64,000 nt of DNA from Conchocele bisecta (lineage: Eukaryota > Mollusca > Bivalvia > Lucinida > Thyasiridae): assembly GCA_029237695.1 (NCBI GenBank), contig CM055267.1, positions 8,204,043 to 8,268,042 on the forward strand. Direction: 5' to 3'. Shown piece by piece: positions 11,467 to 22,369 of this stretch. The notes beneath the pieces were generated by a model that worked only from the letters and a program-made list of their open reading frames with translations, was not told the origin of the DNA and made no database searches. A program made the position numbers and the translations under genes. Numbering within the stretch: position 1 is the first letter of the stretch; the number at the start of each line of letters is the position of its first letter.

Positions 11467-12369
11467 AAAAAAACAAACAAAAACGATCCAGCGACTTCCG
11501 GTTTACTGTCAGACCAGCGGTAATTTTAACGGACATGTCCGACGGACATACGACTTTCGCGGAGACTGGTGTATTTTACACATTTATTACCGCTGAATAC
11601 ATCAGATTTCCAAAGTGGGAGTACACAAGGTGATCGTCGGCAAGTGTCTCACCTACGAAAGTCAAGGTCGCGTATGTCAAGGTCAATTCACCTGCATGCC
11701 TCTGGGTGGATAGTGATCAATGTGAGGAAGCTATCGATGAAGGTTGGTAATGATTTGACATTTGGATGTACGTCCACCATTGATGATGCCGACTACTCTT
11801 TAGACCACTACACCCTTAGACAGCTACACACCACAATTGTCGTCTGCTGTTGCTTTCATATCGTGCCTTATTTCTCAATAACAACATGTTTTGACAGCAC
11901 TTCAGAATCATTTCCAATGAAAATGATTCTGAAGTGCTGTCAAAGCATAGTGTTTAAATTATTCTAAAGTGCTGTCAAAGCATGTTTTTGATGATAAAAA
12001 TGGAAAACAAACAGCAGATGACAAAAAATTAAGATAGCGGTGTAATGGTTAAGACACAAAGCTTATCTGCAGCTCTGTGTGAACATAAAGCCAGGCAGGG
12101 AAAACTCACTCAACGATAACAAGTTCACCTTGTCTACTGCTTCATGTTCTACTACCGTTATGACGGCAAATGTGGAGAAATGCGGCTCATGGGTTTTGTG
12201 ACACCAGTGCAGCTCCTGATCAAACAGCACACTCATGTGACATGTTAACCCTTACACCGCTATCATATTTATTTTATCGTCTGCTGTTTATTATCTCTTA
12301 AAACTCTTTGTACAAAGGTTTTTATCTCACAAAGTTTAGAGAAATGGTCCCCAGTACTGGATGATGGAG
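11467..12369. other. Intron with decayed TTAA-type MITE fragments
   Basis: Contains a foldback core at 11,891-11,943 (TTGACAGCACTTCAGAATCATTT and its inverse) and termini such as GATAGCGGTGTAATGGTTAA (near 12,033) and TTAACCCTTACACCGCTATC (near 12,245), i.e. broken relatives of the complete element at 22,067-22,272. No exon seen. Confidence 0.6.
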
Positions 12370-12770
12370 CAGAGCTCCAGATAAGCTGCGTATTTGCGTA
12401 AATACCCAATTAAAATTGCCAAAAACCCAATTGAAATCAGAAGTAGAGAGTATCAAAAAGCAATGAAAAATTTGTGGTATCTTTATCATGCTACAGAATA
12501 CAATAAATAGACCACAAATATAGCATATTTTCTTATTTGTCCATGAAAACACATCTTGGTGTTTCATTAGAATTGTCTCCAAGGAGACAATTCTAATGAA
12601 ATACCAAGATGTGTTTTCATTTAGAAGCAAACTATTCAATGAGTGCGGTCTGTTGATGCGTAAACAGTTGTGTGATTCTATTTTACACAATTAAAATTTT
12701 GAAATACCCAATTGCTTCAGAAATGATGGAGTGACAATACTCAATTACTAATTCCTTATCTGGAGCCCTG
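12370..12770. mobile_element. CAGAGCTCC MITE with 38-bp foldback core
   Basis: Left terminus CAGAGCTCCAGATAAGC, right terminus CCTTATCTGGAGCCCTG. The centre (12,543-12,620) is a near-perfect 38-bp inverted repeat with a 2-nt loop. In copy B (53,116-53,516) the element is flanked by a 6-bp direct repeat ATGGAG. The right flank of this copy has lost it through a 13-bp deletion. Confidence 0.8.
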
Positions 12771-12789
12771 ATCCAGACTGGACACTTAC

Positions 12790-12967
12790 TGTAACATGTT
12801 TGCTATATCCCACATAATAAATGGCAGATGATCGTCTGTCAGTCCGTCCGGCTTGCACGTCGATGACCACAGCGTAGCTTTCTCTCGGGGGACCTTCAGC
12901 TGAGCACAGGCTCGCTTCATATCCCGGGCATCAAACTCGAGGCAGGACGCGATAATATGGGTCCAGT
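12790..12967 (-). CDS. Host gene exon (178 bp)
   Basis: Minus-strand internal exon: acceptor GTGTTTCAG|AC at 12,967, donor ACA|GTAAGT at 12,790. It enters in phase 1 and leaves in phase 2, fitting both the upstream exon (15,781-15,962, leaving in phase 1) and the downstream one (8,584-9,268, entering in phase 2). It encodes WTHIIASCLEFDARDMKRAC...LPFIMWDIANML, mostly helical. Family not recognised. Repeated in copy B (53,549-53,726) and partially at 56,252-56,339. Confidence 0.7.
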
Positions 12968-13759
12968 CTGAAACACGGGTAGACCCGGCTTGCTCAGCCC
13001 GATGTGGTCGACAATAGGGCTTACTCTTGCACTTGATGGTTGGTATGTATACCGAGTATGAAGAGAATAGGCCGAAAAAGGGGCATAACTGCGGATGGAT
13101 CGGTGGGATAGCGAAAAATATTATGTTACACACTCCTGCACTTGATGGTTGGTATGTATACCGAGTTTGAAGAGAATCGGCCAAAAACTGTAGAAGTAGT
13201 TCGCCGGACAAGGAAAAAAATATTTTCAGTCATAAAGGGACATAACTGTGGATGTATCAGTGGGACAGCGAAAGCATTTACATTACGAACTCCTGCACTT
13301 GATAGTAGGGTTGTATAACAAATATAAAGAAAATCAGCCCAAAACTCTAGAAGTAGTTCTCCTGCACTTGATGGTAGGGCTGTATACCGAATATGAAGAG
13401 AATCGGCCAGAAATAGTTCGCCGGACAAGGAAAATTGTCTGCTGACAGACGGAGGGACGGACAGGGTAAACACAATATGCCACATAAAATGAGATAACTA
13501 ATATATTAGTAACGTGAGAGTTGTCGTCTTGCATGCGATACACCTTTGGGTAACGGTTTAATATCATGCAAATATTCTAAAGAGTAATCAAGTTTTGGAT
13601 CGACAGGAAATCAATCTGCTAAAAAGCAAAGGGAGACGACAAAAACATTACTGAGGATAGAGTTTATCCATCATGCACGCAACACATCTTGGGTCATGGT
13701 CTATGCATGTGTGAAGTTTCAGGAGTATATTGCAAACTACTCAGCAAAGGGTATTCGAG
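12968..13759. other. Intronic tandem repeats (CTCCTGCACTTGATGG family)
   Basis: Three to four diverged repeats of ~115-170 bp carrying TGCACTTGATGGTTGGTATG, GAGAATCGGCC and TTCGCCGGACAAGG (13,020-13,440), followed by a short GGACGGAC tract and pearl-type core remnants. No coding content. Confidence 0.6.
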
Positions 13760-14145
13760 TTAACCCTTACGACGCTGAATTAAATGTTTTCGTCTGCTGG
13801 AAATGTTTCATTTTCAATATTTCTCGACAAAAATCTGGTTTCGACAGCACACGAGAATTGTCTCCAGTGGAGACGATTCTCATGTGCTGTCAAAACCATT
13901 TTTTTGTTAAGAATTAAAGCAAAAATGAACAAGAAACGAGGCAAAGCCACGAAGGCCATGTTTTTTCTAAGCATAGACACTTGTATAACATAATTATACC
14001 CACTTTTTGTAGACTAGATGGCCGTGGCCTGCATGTCGCGCCGCCCGCCGCCCACCCGCCTGCCCTTCGCCAATCCAATAGCCTGGTTTTTTTAAAAAAA
14101 ACCTGGCTAAACACAGCAGACGGCAATTTCCAGCTCCAGATAAGA
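13760..14145. mobile_element. TTAA-type foldback MITE with a nested element (copy A)
   Basis: Starts TTAACCCTTACGACGCTG. Its centre at 13,835-13,898 is an inverted repeat around CTCCAGTGGAG. The right half is interrupted at about 13,930-14,109 by another element and resumes AACACAGCAGACGGC. The terminal AAGGGTTAA is missing. Confidence 0.75.
13930..14109. mobile_element. Short GCCC-microsatellite element (solo), ~180 bp
   Basis: Left end AAGAAACGAGGCAAAGCC...GATGGCCGTGGCCTGCATG, a (GCCC/CCGC)n tract, and right end AATCCAATAGCCTGG, a T/A-run hairpin, CCTGGCTA. The same ends flank the longer element at 18,873-20,836. At 54,330-54,340 the same host sequence lacks it, giving an empty site with no target duplication. 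The target is an A-run (T-T on the other strand). Confidence 0.8.
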
Positions 14146-14155
14146 AATAAATGTG

Positions 14156-14318
14156 AGAACAAGAAATGCGTCTGTCGAATGCGGATGCCACCTGCAGCAT
14201 ATTTGAGAAACTGACAAAGTGGTTAACCGAAAAGTGTGACGGACGGACAGACAGACGGACGGACGGACGGTCAAAACACTATATGCCACACGTTTCTTCG
14301 AAACCCGGTGGCATAAAA
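14156..14318 (+). mobile_element. ~160-bp GGAC-microsatellite element
   Basis: Same unit as at 809-971: AAGAAATGCGTCTGTCGAA to GGTGGCATAAA with (GGAC)n in the middle. Confidence 0.75.
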
Positions 14319-14319
14319 A

Positions 14320-15112
14320 AACAAAAGGAAATAATTAAGAAGTTTGTGTGGCAAGAGTTGTCATTCTTGTCCGCAAAACACCTTTGGGCTGTGGTCTATG
14401 CATGTGTGAAGTATCATGAAAATATTCCATAGGGTATTCGGGTTATGCTCCGGACAACAAATCTAAGGGAAATAACTCGAAAAGGAAAGAGGCAAGAGTT
14501 GTCATTCTTGCACGCGACACACCTTCGAGTCATGTTCTATGCATGTGTGAAGTTTCATGAAAATATTACACAGGGCGTTTGCGTGAAACAACAACAAAAG
14601 ATAATAAAATTAGTGAGACAAGAGTTGTCCTTCTTACGTGCAACACACCTTTGACCTTTGTGTCGTGGTCTATGAATCAGTAAAGTTTCATGAAATTATT
14701 CCAAAGGGTGTTCCGAGTTATGCTCCTTACAAGAAATCAGTGCACAAAAATCAAAGAGATAACACGAAAATTAGTGAGGCAAGAGTTGTCATGCTTGCGT
14801 GTGACACACCTTTTGGGTTGTGATCTATGCAGGTGTGAAATTATTCCAAAAGGTGTTTTTGAGTTACACACAAGAAATCGCTACATGAAAGAAAGGGAGA
14901 TAACTCGAACATGAGTAAGACAAGAGTTGTCATTCTTGCGCGCGACACACCTTTTGGTCGTAGTCTATGCACGTGTTAAGTTTCATGAAAATATTCCAAA
15001 GGGTATTCGAGTTATGCTCTGGACAATGTGTCTGCTTTTGTGTCTGCGGCGGACGCAGACGATATTCGGAGTCAAATCCACATAGTATCCACAACTTTCA
15101 TCCGGGGGATAC
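14320..15112 (+). repeat. Pearl-type core repeats with right-end hairpin
   Basis: Five diverged ~150-bp units with GAGTTGTCATTCTTG, CATGAAAATATTCC and GTTATGCTCCGGAC, then GGACGCAGACG and a TCCGGGGGATACAA right end. Left end lost. Open frames across the units are repeat-derived. Confidence 0.7.
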
Positions 15113-15530
15113 AATAATAAACATGCACACGACGTTTCAAGCCAATCGGTCATACATTAAAGAAGTTATAGGAGAATGGAGAAGCATGCATGTATCTACT
15201 GGACGAAAACTGACATTGGGAGTGGAAAAAGCATGGGTGGGGAATGAAAATATGGATGATTTAAACATGCACATGAAGTGTCAAGCCAATCGGTCATACA
15301 GTGAAAAAGTTATAGCACAATGAAGAAAGGTGCACACACCTACTGGATGGAAACTTCAAAGTTATTTGACCTTGACCTCGTGCATGGGGAGAGCATGAGT
15401 CTGGTGGGGAATGAAAATATGGATGATAATAAACATGCACATTACGTTTCAAGCAAATCGGTCATATGGTAAAGGAGTTATATCAGAATGGAAAATGTGA
15501 TAGACAGACGGATGGAGGAAGGGACTACTT
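15113..15530 (+). repeat. ~140-bp tandem repeats (CAAGCCAATCGGTCATAC family)
   Basis: Three units with CATGCACA, TTTCAAGCCAATCGGTCATA, GTTATA and GGGGAATGAAAATATGGATGAT, ending in a short GACAGACGG tract. The unit continues to the gap in copy B. Confidence 0.7.
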
Positions 15531-15780
15531 TTGCATCCCTATGTTCAATTTTCGCTGTGCGATGGGATAAAAATGGTTATGTGTTTCCACAACCATGTGA
15601 AGGTAAAAAAGGTCATGGCCATGTTAATGACGGCATGGGTGAGTTCACATGTATCAAGTGTCCAAATATTGAAGCAATATTGAAGTAAAATTAAGTTATA
15701 TCAAGATGACGAAAATTGTACAGACTTTTTGACATTTGTAGACCGATTGGCAGACTTGACGTGGAGCAGAGTGTACTCAC

Positions 15781-15962
15781 TATCCTGGCCTACATCCTCC
15801 AGTTCAGTGTCACTGCCGTAACCAGCACTGTTGCTCGTGTTGAAGTCGTCGGTTAGATTATCGCACGAGTCATCTGTTGACATGGCAATTGTGTCACTGG
15901 CATCAATTTTACGTTTTTTGGCAGGAGTAATGTTATTGTCAGTGTTGGTATGTGTAACACTG
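15781..15962 (-). CDS. Host gene exon (182 bp), acidic with NLS
   Basis: Acceptor CAATTTCAG|C at 15,962 and donor ATA|GTGAGT at 15,781; enters in phase 2, leaves in phase 1, compatible with both neighbours. Encodes Ser/Thr/Asp/Asn-rich, probably disordered sequence with a basic nuclear-localisation-like PAKKRKID followed by acidic STDDSCDNLTDDF and GSDTELEDVGQD. Suggests a nuclear protein or a phosphorylated linker. Confidence 0.65.
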
Positions 15963-16658
15963 CTGAAATTGAGACATGTGAAAAACAAATAATTAACTAG
16001 AGCTATCACAGAATTGATCATAATACCATCACAAACATCGCCTTGACACAAGAAATGGTTTACTAGCAGAAGAGTTTCATAGGTCGGAATGGATTTGATT
16101 TGATATATTTGTTTAAGGCCGGGCCAACGGGTTCGATCCTGCATTTAACCTGCTGCATTGTAAGGTAATCCCAAAATCAGAATGGAATATTTACATGGAA
16201 ATAAATATATATTCAGTCCTGAAATAGGTCCATAACACACCAAAGTCACTAGGACCCTTCCCCTAACAGTAACACTATAAGGGGTATAACCAGATTCAAC
16301 TCTCACATACAAGAAACCAGGTCTCCGGTCGGGATTCCGGTAAGGATGAATCCCGATCATTAAATTACCCATCGTAATTGAAAATTCCGTGCCACCCGCA
16401 CAAATGCATATGGTTGGGTGTACTAAGTGACTTTCTAAAATATATATATTAGTTATCGTTACCATATTTTATGTTATATCTGCGCTCCTTTAATTAAATT
16501 GAGCAGTGTATATGATCTTGTAAAAGATCTGTTGAACACAGCATACGCAAGACAAGGAAACAAGGAAACAGCATGCGATTACAAGAACCCGCCATAAGCC
16601 CAATAATGTGTAGAAGTGTCAATTTCTAGCATTTGTAACCAGGAGATCTGCTATATAT
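15963..16658. other. Intron with an interspersed repeat
   Basis: 16,110-16,140 holds a GGCCGGGCCAACGGGTTCGATCC SINE-tail-like segment. 16,200-16,410 belongs to a repeat that recurs inverted at 59,001-59,160 and directly at 56,160-56,250. No exon found. Confidence 0.5.
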
Positions 16659-17151
16659 CAGAACTCCAGATAAGCAGGGATTCCGCTGGCGATCGCCACT
16701 TTTGCAATTGGTGATAAAAATAAACAATTGGCGATAAAAAATTACAATTTTCGAAAAAGAATAAAAAAAAAACTTTTTTTTTTTTATCGAAAATTGTAAT
16801 TTTTTATCACTAATTGTTTTATTTTTTTTGAAGTGGCGATTTTTTTATTTTCCTCAGCGTGCGTATTGGCGTATATTTTACGCACTTATTTTAGCAGAAT
16901 ACGAACTGATTATCAAAAGTGGGAGTACGAAATACTCACACAAATGTGAAAATAGGCATTGATTTTCAAATTGAGTGGTGAAAATACTGTAATAAAGTTG
17001 AAATTTACTTAGTTGAGATTGCTTTTTGCAGCTCAAATAAGAGAATTTTTAAATGTGTTGTATTTATAATGTGTCAATGATACATTTGTAAAAAGTAAAA
17101 TATGCATTGAAGTTGAAATCTGGGTACAATTTGGACTTATCTGGAGTTCTG
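16659..17151. mobile_element. CAGAGCTCC-family MITE
   Basis: CAGAACTCCAGATAAGC at left, CTTATCTGGAGTTCTG at right, flanked by ATATAT / ATATAG, an imperfect 6-bp target duplication. Includes an AT-rich foldback with about 35-bp arms around 16,735-16,805 (ATTACAATTTTCGA and inverse). Confidence 0.75.
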
Positions 17152-17584
17152 ATATAGTTAGTTATGAACACCATACATAACATATATTTTTCACAATTAA
17201 GAATGCTCTACAATATTGAATACCCGCATAGCCGAATATACAAATTTGTATATTGATAAATTATTCCATTTCATAATCAAAGGTATACTAGTAAATTACT
17301 ATAATTTTGATAATCTATAACTACCGTACTGACCCTATGTTTTCGGACACCCTAAATATTCAGACACCCTTATTTTATATAATTATTTTTTGTGTCTCTA
17401 AAAATTCGGACAGGCGAAAAATGTGGACATTTTGTTAACCCTAAGTTTTCGGACAGCAAAAAAATGTGTTGAATTTGCAATAATTAATATCCATATATGT
17501 ACTAGTATTACGGTAACACAACTGGCCCGAGTCCTTTCGGTGAAACACGTAAGAATCAGCAAATTAATCCATACCGGTGTTATA
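17152..17584. other. Intron; MITE-like sequence
   Basis: No gene. 17,325-17,460 has repeated TTTTCGGACA motifs (CCCTATGTTTTCGGACACCC, CCCTAAGTTTTCGGACAGC), probably remnants of a small DNA transposon. Confidence 0.4.
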
Positions 17585-17727
17585 GAGAATAGTAGGTTAG
17601 TGCCGTGAATGGGAAAAAATATCTGGCAAGGTTCAGGAAACGGGATGGGCGAGGCTCTGCCGAGCACATCCCGTTTCCGTGCCGCTCCAGATATTTTTTC
17701 CCATTCACGGCACTAACCTACTATTCT
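17585..17727. mobile_element. Foldback element with 41-bp arms
   Basis: Nearly perfect inverted repeat: AGAATAGTAGGTTAGTGCCG...ATCTGG at 17,585-17,625 and its complement at 17,687-17,727, around a GC-rich loop. Its architecture parallels the element at 59,949-60,096. Confidence 0.8.
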
Positions 17728-18872
17728 ATTTATCCCGTCAACACCTACAAATGGCTGTAAAATGCAAAAATTGTATTGACTGGATATCAAAAATGTTTCA
17801 CGGCACCGTGTTTCACAGTACATACGCACTGTGTTGACGGGATAAATTGTAAACACAAATGACACGCGCGCATTCATTCAAGTATTTCATCCAATAATTT
17901 ATACAACCAATGTATTTCCTTCCTACCACGAATCCGCCATCACAACTCTTCCAAATGCTTTGAACTGTAACATCAAAGAATACTACAAGGTCCCGATTTT
18001 ATTTTGAAGTCTGCCATAAACCAGACCGCACACATCATCAGACGATTACGCCGCGACCCAACATTCCTTTCATATCTAAAGTCGACAATTCCACATAAAC
18101 TCTGAATTTTTAGTCAACTTTTCAACACCATTTACGGGAAATATTTTCGAAATCAATATCGGCGAATATGGCGACAGATCTGTGTATAAGCGAGAGTGTA
18201 TCTTTAACCAATTCCTTTCGGAAATTGACGTAATACACCTTTACGGGTATGAAATATATATTTCTCAATGAAAGTACATGTTGTGACCACTCATTTGAAC
18301 AGTCTCAACTAGACGGTTCAAATGGTGGTCGCGACATATACTTCTGAGCGCATAGAAGGAAAATATTTAGGATTTTCCGCAAACATAATAGCGTCTCCTC
18401 GGCATGTAATTGGTTATTTTGCCCCTTGATTTTCCCCGACGTTTGCGGCACAGATCAAACGACGTATTGACCAATCAGTTCAATTTCAAAACATAGCCTA
18501 AAGGTCACACAGTTTACAGCCTCGAACTGAATGATGTCATCAGATGAACACCTGGCATTTGACACAACTGAGCGTTATCAATATTTTTTTTACACAAAGC
18601 AACACACGAATTTCGTGTGTGATATGTATGTGTCGGGTATAATCGAGACTCGGATTTGGAATTCGAATTCGTGGCAGATATTAAAATACAATCCACTTCT
18701 GTATTACGTTGAAAACCGACATGAATTTCGGAGCAGACATCATTGTATTTTGCCGATATTGATTTTCAAAATCTGTACTATCAGTATCTTCCATAAATGA
18801 CATTGAAAGTTGACATACATTTAGAGGAGATCTGGAATTGTCAGTTTAATACGTAAAATTATTATGGAAAAA
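17728..18872. other. Intron without identified features
   Basis: AT-rich, no plausible exon, few repeats. Only short open frames with no coding character. Confidence 0.4.
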
Positions 18873-20836
18873 ACAAGAAACGAGGCAAAGCCACGAAGGC
18901 CAGGTTTTTTCCAAGCATGGACACTTGGATAACGTAATTATACCCACTTTTTGTAGACTAGATGGCCGTGGCCTGCATGTCGCGCCTTGGGGCGAGGCAT
19001 GGACACTAAAAAAATAGATATAGTAGATGGAAAAACTTTAACGAAAAAACTTTAACCGGACACTCGGACACTCGGACGTACGGACGGACGGACGGACGGA
19101 CGGACGGATGTATGCCAAAATGCCGACGATATCGCGCTTTCCGCAAGCGGGTGCGACAATGATGATAAACACCCATGTGAAGTATCAAGGTAAAAGGTGA
19201 AGCAGTTGCAGAGATATAGTACACGAAAAAACTTTAACAAATAAATTCAAAGTAATTCGACCTTGACAGTGATCACAGGGGCCGCACGGTTGAGGGTTAG
19301 AATGAAAATATGGACGATGATAAACACCAATGTGAAGTTTCAAGGTAATGGGCGAAGCAGTTGCAGAGATGTATAACGAAAAAGTAAAAATTTTAACCAA
19401 AAAATTTAACCAGACGTAGAATTTATGAAATTTATGCTATTTTTAGACGGCGGCCATCTTGGATTAGCGATGATCTCCATTTTAACAAATCTGAAAAAAC
19501 TTTAACAAAAAAATTCAAAGTAATTTGACCTTGACATTGGGCACAGGGGCCGCACGGTTGGGGGTTATAATGAAAATATGGATGATGATAAACACCCATG
19601 TGAAGTTTCAAGGTAATGGGCGAAGCAGTTGCAGAGATATAGTACAACAAAAAAGTTTTAACCAAAAAACTTTAAACCAGACGTACGTTAAAAAGTTAAC
19701 GTTGAAAATGGGTAAGTCAATTACGTAGAAATAATAGGTGAAGTAAAAAAATGGTCACATGTTGGATAGTTGTATGTGGTAGGCACCCCTTGGTTATGAA
19801 GCTGTGAAAGTTTTGGTGGGTTTAAGCCCAGTTTACTCTTGGACATATCATCCCTAGGAGGTTTTTTTCCTAGGTTGGTCAGTACCAAAGAAATGGACTT
19901 AAACACGAAAAAATAATCTTAAACATTGTAAAACGCGGAAAAATCTTAAACATTGAAAATATGGCTTAAGTCGGACTGCGCGGGAAAAAATGGGAGTGGG
20001 ATTGAAATTAAAAAAAAAAGTTAACATGTTGGAGATAGTGATATGTGGTGGGCACCCCTTGATTATGAAGCTGTGAAAGTTTTTGGTTGGGTCCTAGGTA
20101 GGTGGTACTGTACCAAAGAAATAAAATGGACCTTAAACACGAAAATAACTTAACATTGTAAACTGCGGAAAAAAAACTTAACATTGGAAAATGGCCTAAG
20201 TCGGACTTGCTGCGGGCGGAAAAAAATGGGGTGAAAGTTAAAAAAAAATAAAATAAAAGTAAACATGTTGGATTAGTGACATGTGGTGGGCACCCCTTGA
20301 TTATGAAGCTGTGAAAGTTTGGTGGTCCTAGGTGGTACAGTACCAAAGAAATGGACTTAAACACGAAAACTTAACATTGTAAACGCGAAAACTTAACATT
20401 GAAAATGGCTAAGTCGACTACGCGGAAAAAATGGGTCAAGTTAAAAAAAAGTAACATGTTGGATAGTGATATGTGGTGGGCACCCTTTGATTATGAAGCT
20501 GTGAAAGTTTGGTGGTCCTAGGTGGTAAAGTAACAAAGAAATGGACTCAAACACGAAAACTTAACATTGAAAATGGCTAAGTCGACTACGCGGAAAAAAT
20601 GGGTCAAGTTAAAAAAAAAGTAACATGTTGGATAGTGATATGTGGTGGGCACCCTTTGATTATGAAGTTCTGAAAGTTTGGTGGTCCTAGGTGGTACAGT
20701 AACAAAGAAATGGACTCAAACACGAAAACTTAACATTGATTGTGGACGCCGCCCGCCGCCCCCGCCCGCCGCCCGCCCGCCCGGCTTTCGCCAATCCAAT
20801 AGCCTGGATTTTTTTTCAAAAAACCTGGCTAAAAAC
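18873..20836 (+). mobile_element. Long GCCC-microsatellite element (same ends as 13,930-14,109)
   Basis: Left end AAACGAGGCAAAGCCACGAAG to GATGGCCGTGGCCTGCATG. Core repeats of two types follow: ~190-bp units with TTTGACCTTGACATTGGGC and (GGAC)n (19,006-19,690), then five units of about 170-270 bp with ATGTGGTGGGCACCC and TGGTCCTAGGTGGTA (19,690-20,740). The right end is a GCCC/CCGC tract and AATCCAATAGCCTGG hairpin (20,745-20,833). The early units at 19,900-20,260 contain many single-base insertions, which may be unpolished sequence. Confidence 0.75.
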
Positions 20837-21211
20837 AGATGCAATACAGGTGGTAATACTGGTAGAGGCAGACCCACGTTTACGTGTATATACTAATGTA
20901 AATCGGTGAATGGAGGAGTATTGGTTTGACAGTTCGATTCAAGCGTACGGATGGACAAGACAGTCAGTCACTAGTCATCGTGATAACAATGACCCGCGTG
21001 CGTCTGTCTACCCGCTCGTCCAAAATCTGTGTCGCAGTTAAAAAAAACATGATGTCTCACCAAGCGGACACGGCTACTGGCAATACCGTGTTAGCATGGA
21101 GTGATCGATTTTTCCACACGCTACTTGGATTATCTGGTGAATTGGATTTAAGTATTGCAATTAATACAGGGATTATTTTTCCAATAATAAGGTAACACAA
21201 ATGTATTATAC

Positions 21212-21356
21212 TGATCATTTAATTGCCGTTGTTCTATGTTCGTTGTTCCATCGCTACTGCTGTCTCTGTCTGGTGACGGATCATCGCGATCACTGTCGTC
21301 GTCATCAACATCGTCACTGTCTACTTCACTGCCCGAGGAATTCTCATTTATCTCAG
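21212..21356 (-). CDS. Host gene exon (145 bp), highly acidic
   Basis: Strong acceptor TTTTGCATTGCAG|CT at 21,356; candidate donor TCA|GTATAA at 21,212. It enters in phase 1 and leaves in phase 2, matching the next exon at 15,781-15,962. Encodes EINENSSGSEVDSDDVDDDD, then a Ser/Asp-rich run and QRQLND. Typical of a disordered acidic linker. The donor is weak and the end may differ. Confidence 0.55.
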
Positions 21357-21769
21357 CTGCAATGCAAAACAAAAGGCCAGTCAGCGGATGACTAAAGCCA
21401 TAAGCCCCATTTCTCCAGTCATAGCCACAATTGAACAAAATACCAAAACATGAACATGTAAATAGCAAACATGAAGTCTCCAGCTATTACAGTTGAAAAC
21501 TTTAACCAAGAAACGTGACGGACAGAACCCTGTGACGTAAACAATATACCCTTCTTATATACGTACTTTTGTTTCCCATTGAAACACAATGCAATGCAAG
21601 ACGTCAATATATTTCCATATCGACGTCTCGTATTGGTCATTGCCGGAACAACGATTCACCTCGCAAAATGGTTTCTTCTAAATCACCACTAATTTGTTTG
21701 TTCTATTTATATTTTGTGTATTTTTTGAAGTGCATACAATTTGCGGATGATGTACGGATATAATAAAAA

Positions 21770-21895
21770 GGTTAGTTGATTTGTATGTGGATATATGCCG
21801 CTCATTCCGACGCGCAACGATATTGTGGTCCTAAAGTCACGCAATATCACACGCTGCAGAACTCGTGCATATATCCACATACAAATCAAATAACC
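21770..21895. mobile_element. Foldback element with 29-bp arms
   Basis: GGTTAGTTGATTTGTATGTG... at 21,770-21,798 and its complement at 21,867-21,895 (one mismatch), loop of 68 bp. Confidence 0.8.
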
Positions 21896-21995
21896 TATAA
21901 TTATTTCTCAAAATGTGGATATAATAAATGGCACTAATTATCTGTCTGCTTCGATGCCTGGCATATAGGACAGGAGTCTGGAAGTACATATACAC

Positions 21996-22362
21996 GGGCC
22001 CCGTTTCACTAAATGTAGTACGACTAAAATATTTGTGCTAAATTATGATAGTCTGTAAATTTCACATTAACCCTTCCAACGCTGTTGACGGAAATTGCCG
22101 TCTGCTGTTTTTCATTTTTGCTTTAATTCTTAACAAAAAACTGGTTTTGACAGCCCATGAGAATCATCTCCACATCCTCATGTGCTGTCAAAACCAGGTT
22201 TTTGTCGAGAAATATTGAGAATAAAACATTTCCAGCAGATGACAACATTTAATTCAGCGTAGTAAGGGTTAAAAGTGATTTACATTTATTGAAATTTCCA
22301 GACTATCCAAAATTTGCACTTATAAACATTTTAGTCGTACGAAGTTTAGTGAAACGGGCCCC
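21996..22362. mobile_element. GGGCCCGTTTCACTAAA MITE (outer)
   Basis: GGGCCCCGTTTCACTAAA at left and TTTAGTGAAACGGGCCCC at right. Subterminal CGACTAAAAT / ATTTTAGTCG also invert. Interrupted by the TTAA-flanked element at 22,067-22,272. The related copy at 8,268 retains the empty TTCACATTAACAATG site. Confidence 0.85.
22067..22272. mobile_element. Complete TTAA-type (piggyBac-like) foldback MITE, nested
   Basis: Ends TTAACCCTTCCAACGCTG ... CAGCGTAGTAAGGGTTAA, so TTAA flanks CCCTT termini as in piggyBac-group elements. The interior has ACAGCCCATGAGAATCATCTCC against its inverted partner. It is the best-preserved member of the family seen at 11.9, 13.76 and 56.9 kb. Confidence 0.8.
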
Positions 22363-22369
22363 TGATGTT

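Larger units (their letters stand above)
1..15320 (+). repeat. Segmental duplication, copy A
   Basis: Collinear and nearly identical to 43,822-58,495: position 1 aligns with 43,822, the SAP-like gene at 1,461 with 45,279, the host exon at 8,584 with 49,352, and the pearl-type repeats at 14.3-15.3 kb with 57.5-58.5 kb. The copies differ by substitutions, small indels and complete insertions. A alone carries a 2.9-kb element at 2,284-5,159 and an extra ~157 bp at 8,401-8,557. The match ends at about 15,320, where copy B runs into a gap. Duplicated haplotypes in the assembly are as likely as a biological tandem duplication. Confidence 0.95.

Noticed and set aside
14166..14432. Open frames with TDRRTDGR or SVRPSVRP repeats throughout the window
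   Set aside because: Translations of (GGAC)n microsatellites inside mobile elements.
21040..21191. + strand frame ending at AAG|GTAACA
   Set aside because: No upstream support, and the adjacent opposite-strand exon has a better acceptor and phase fit; left uncalled.
21148..21468. Transmembrane start (FTCSCFGILFNCGY) of the acidic frame
   Set aside because: This lies upstream of a strong splice acceptor at 21,356 and overlaps a MITE fragment; it is intron.
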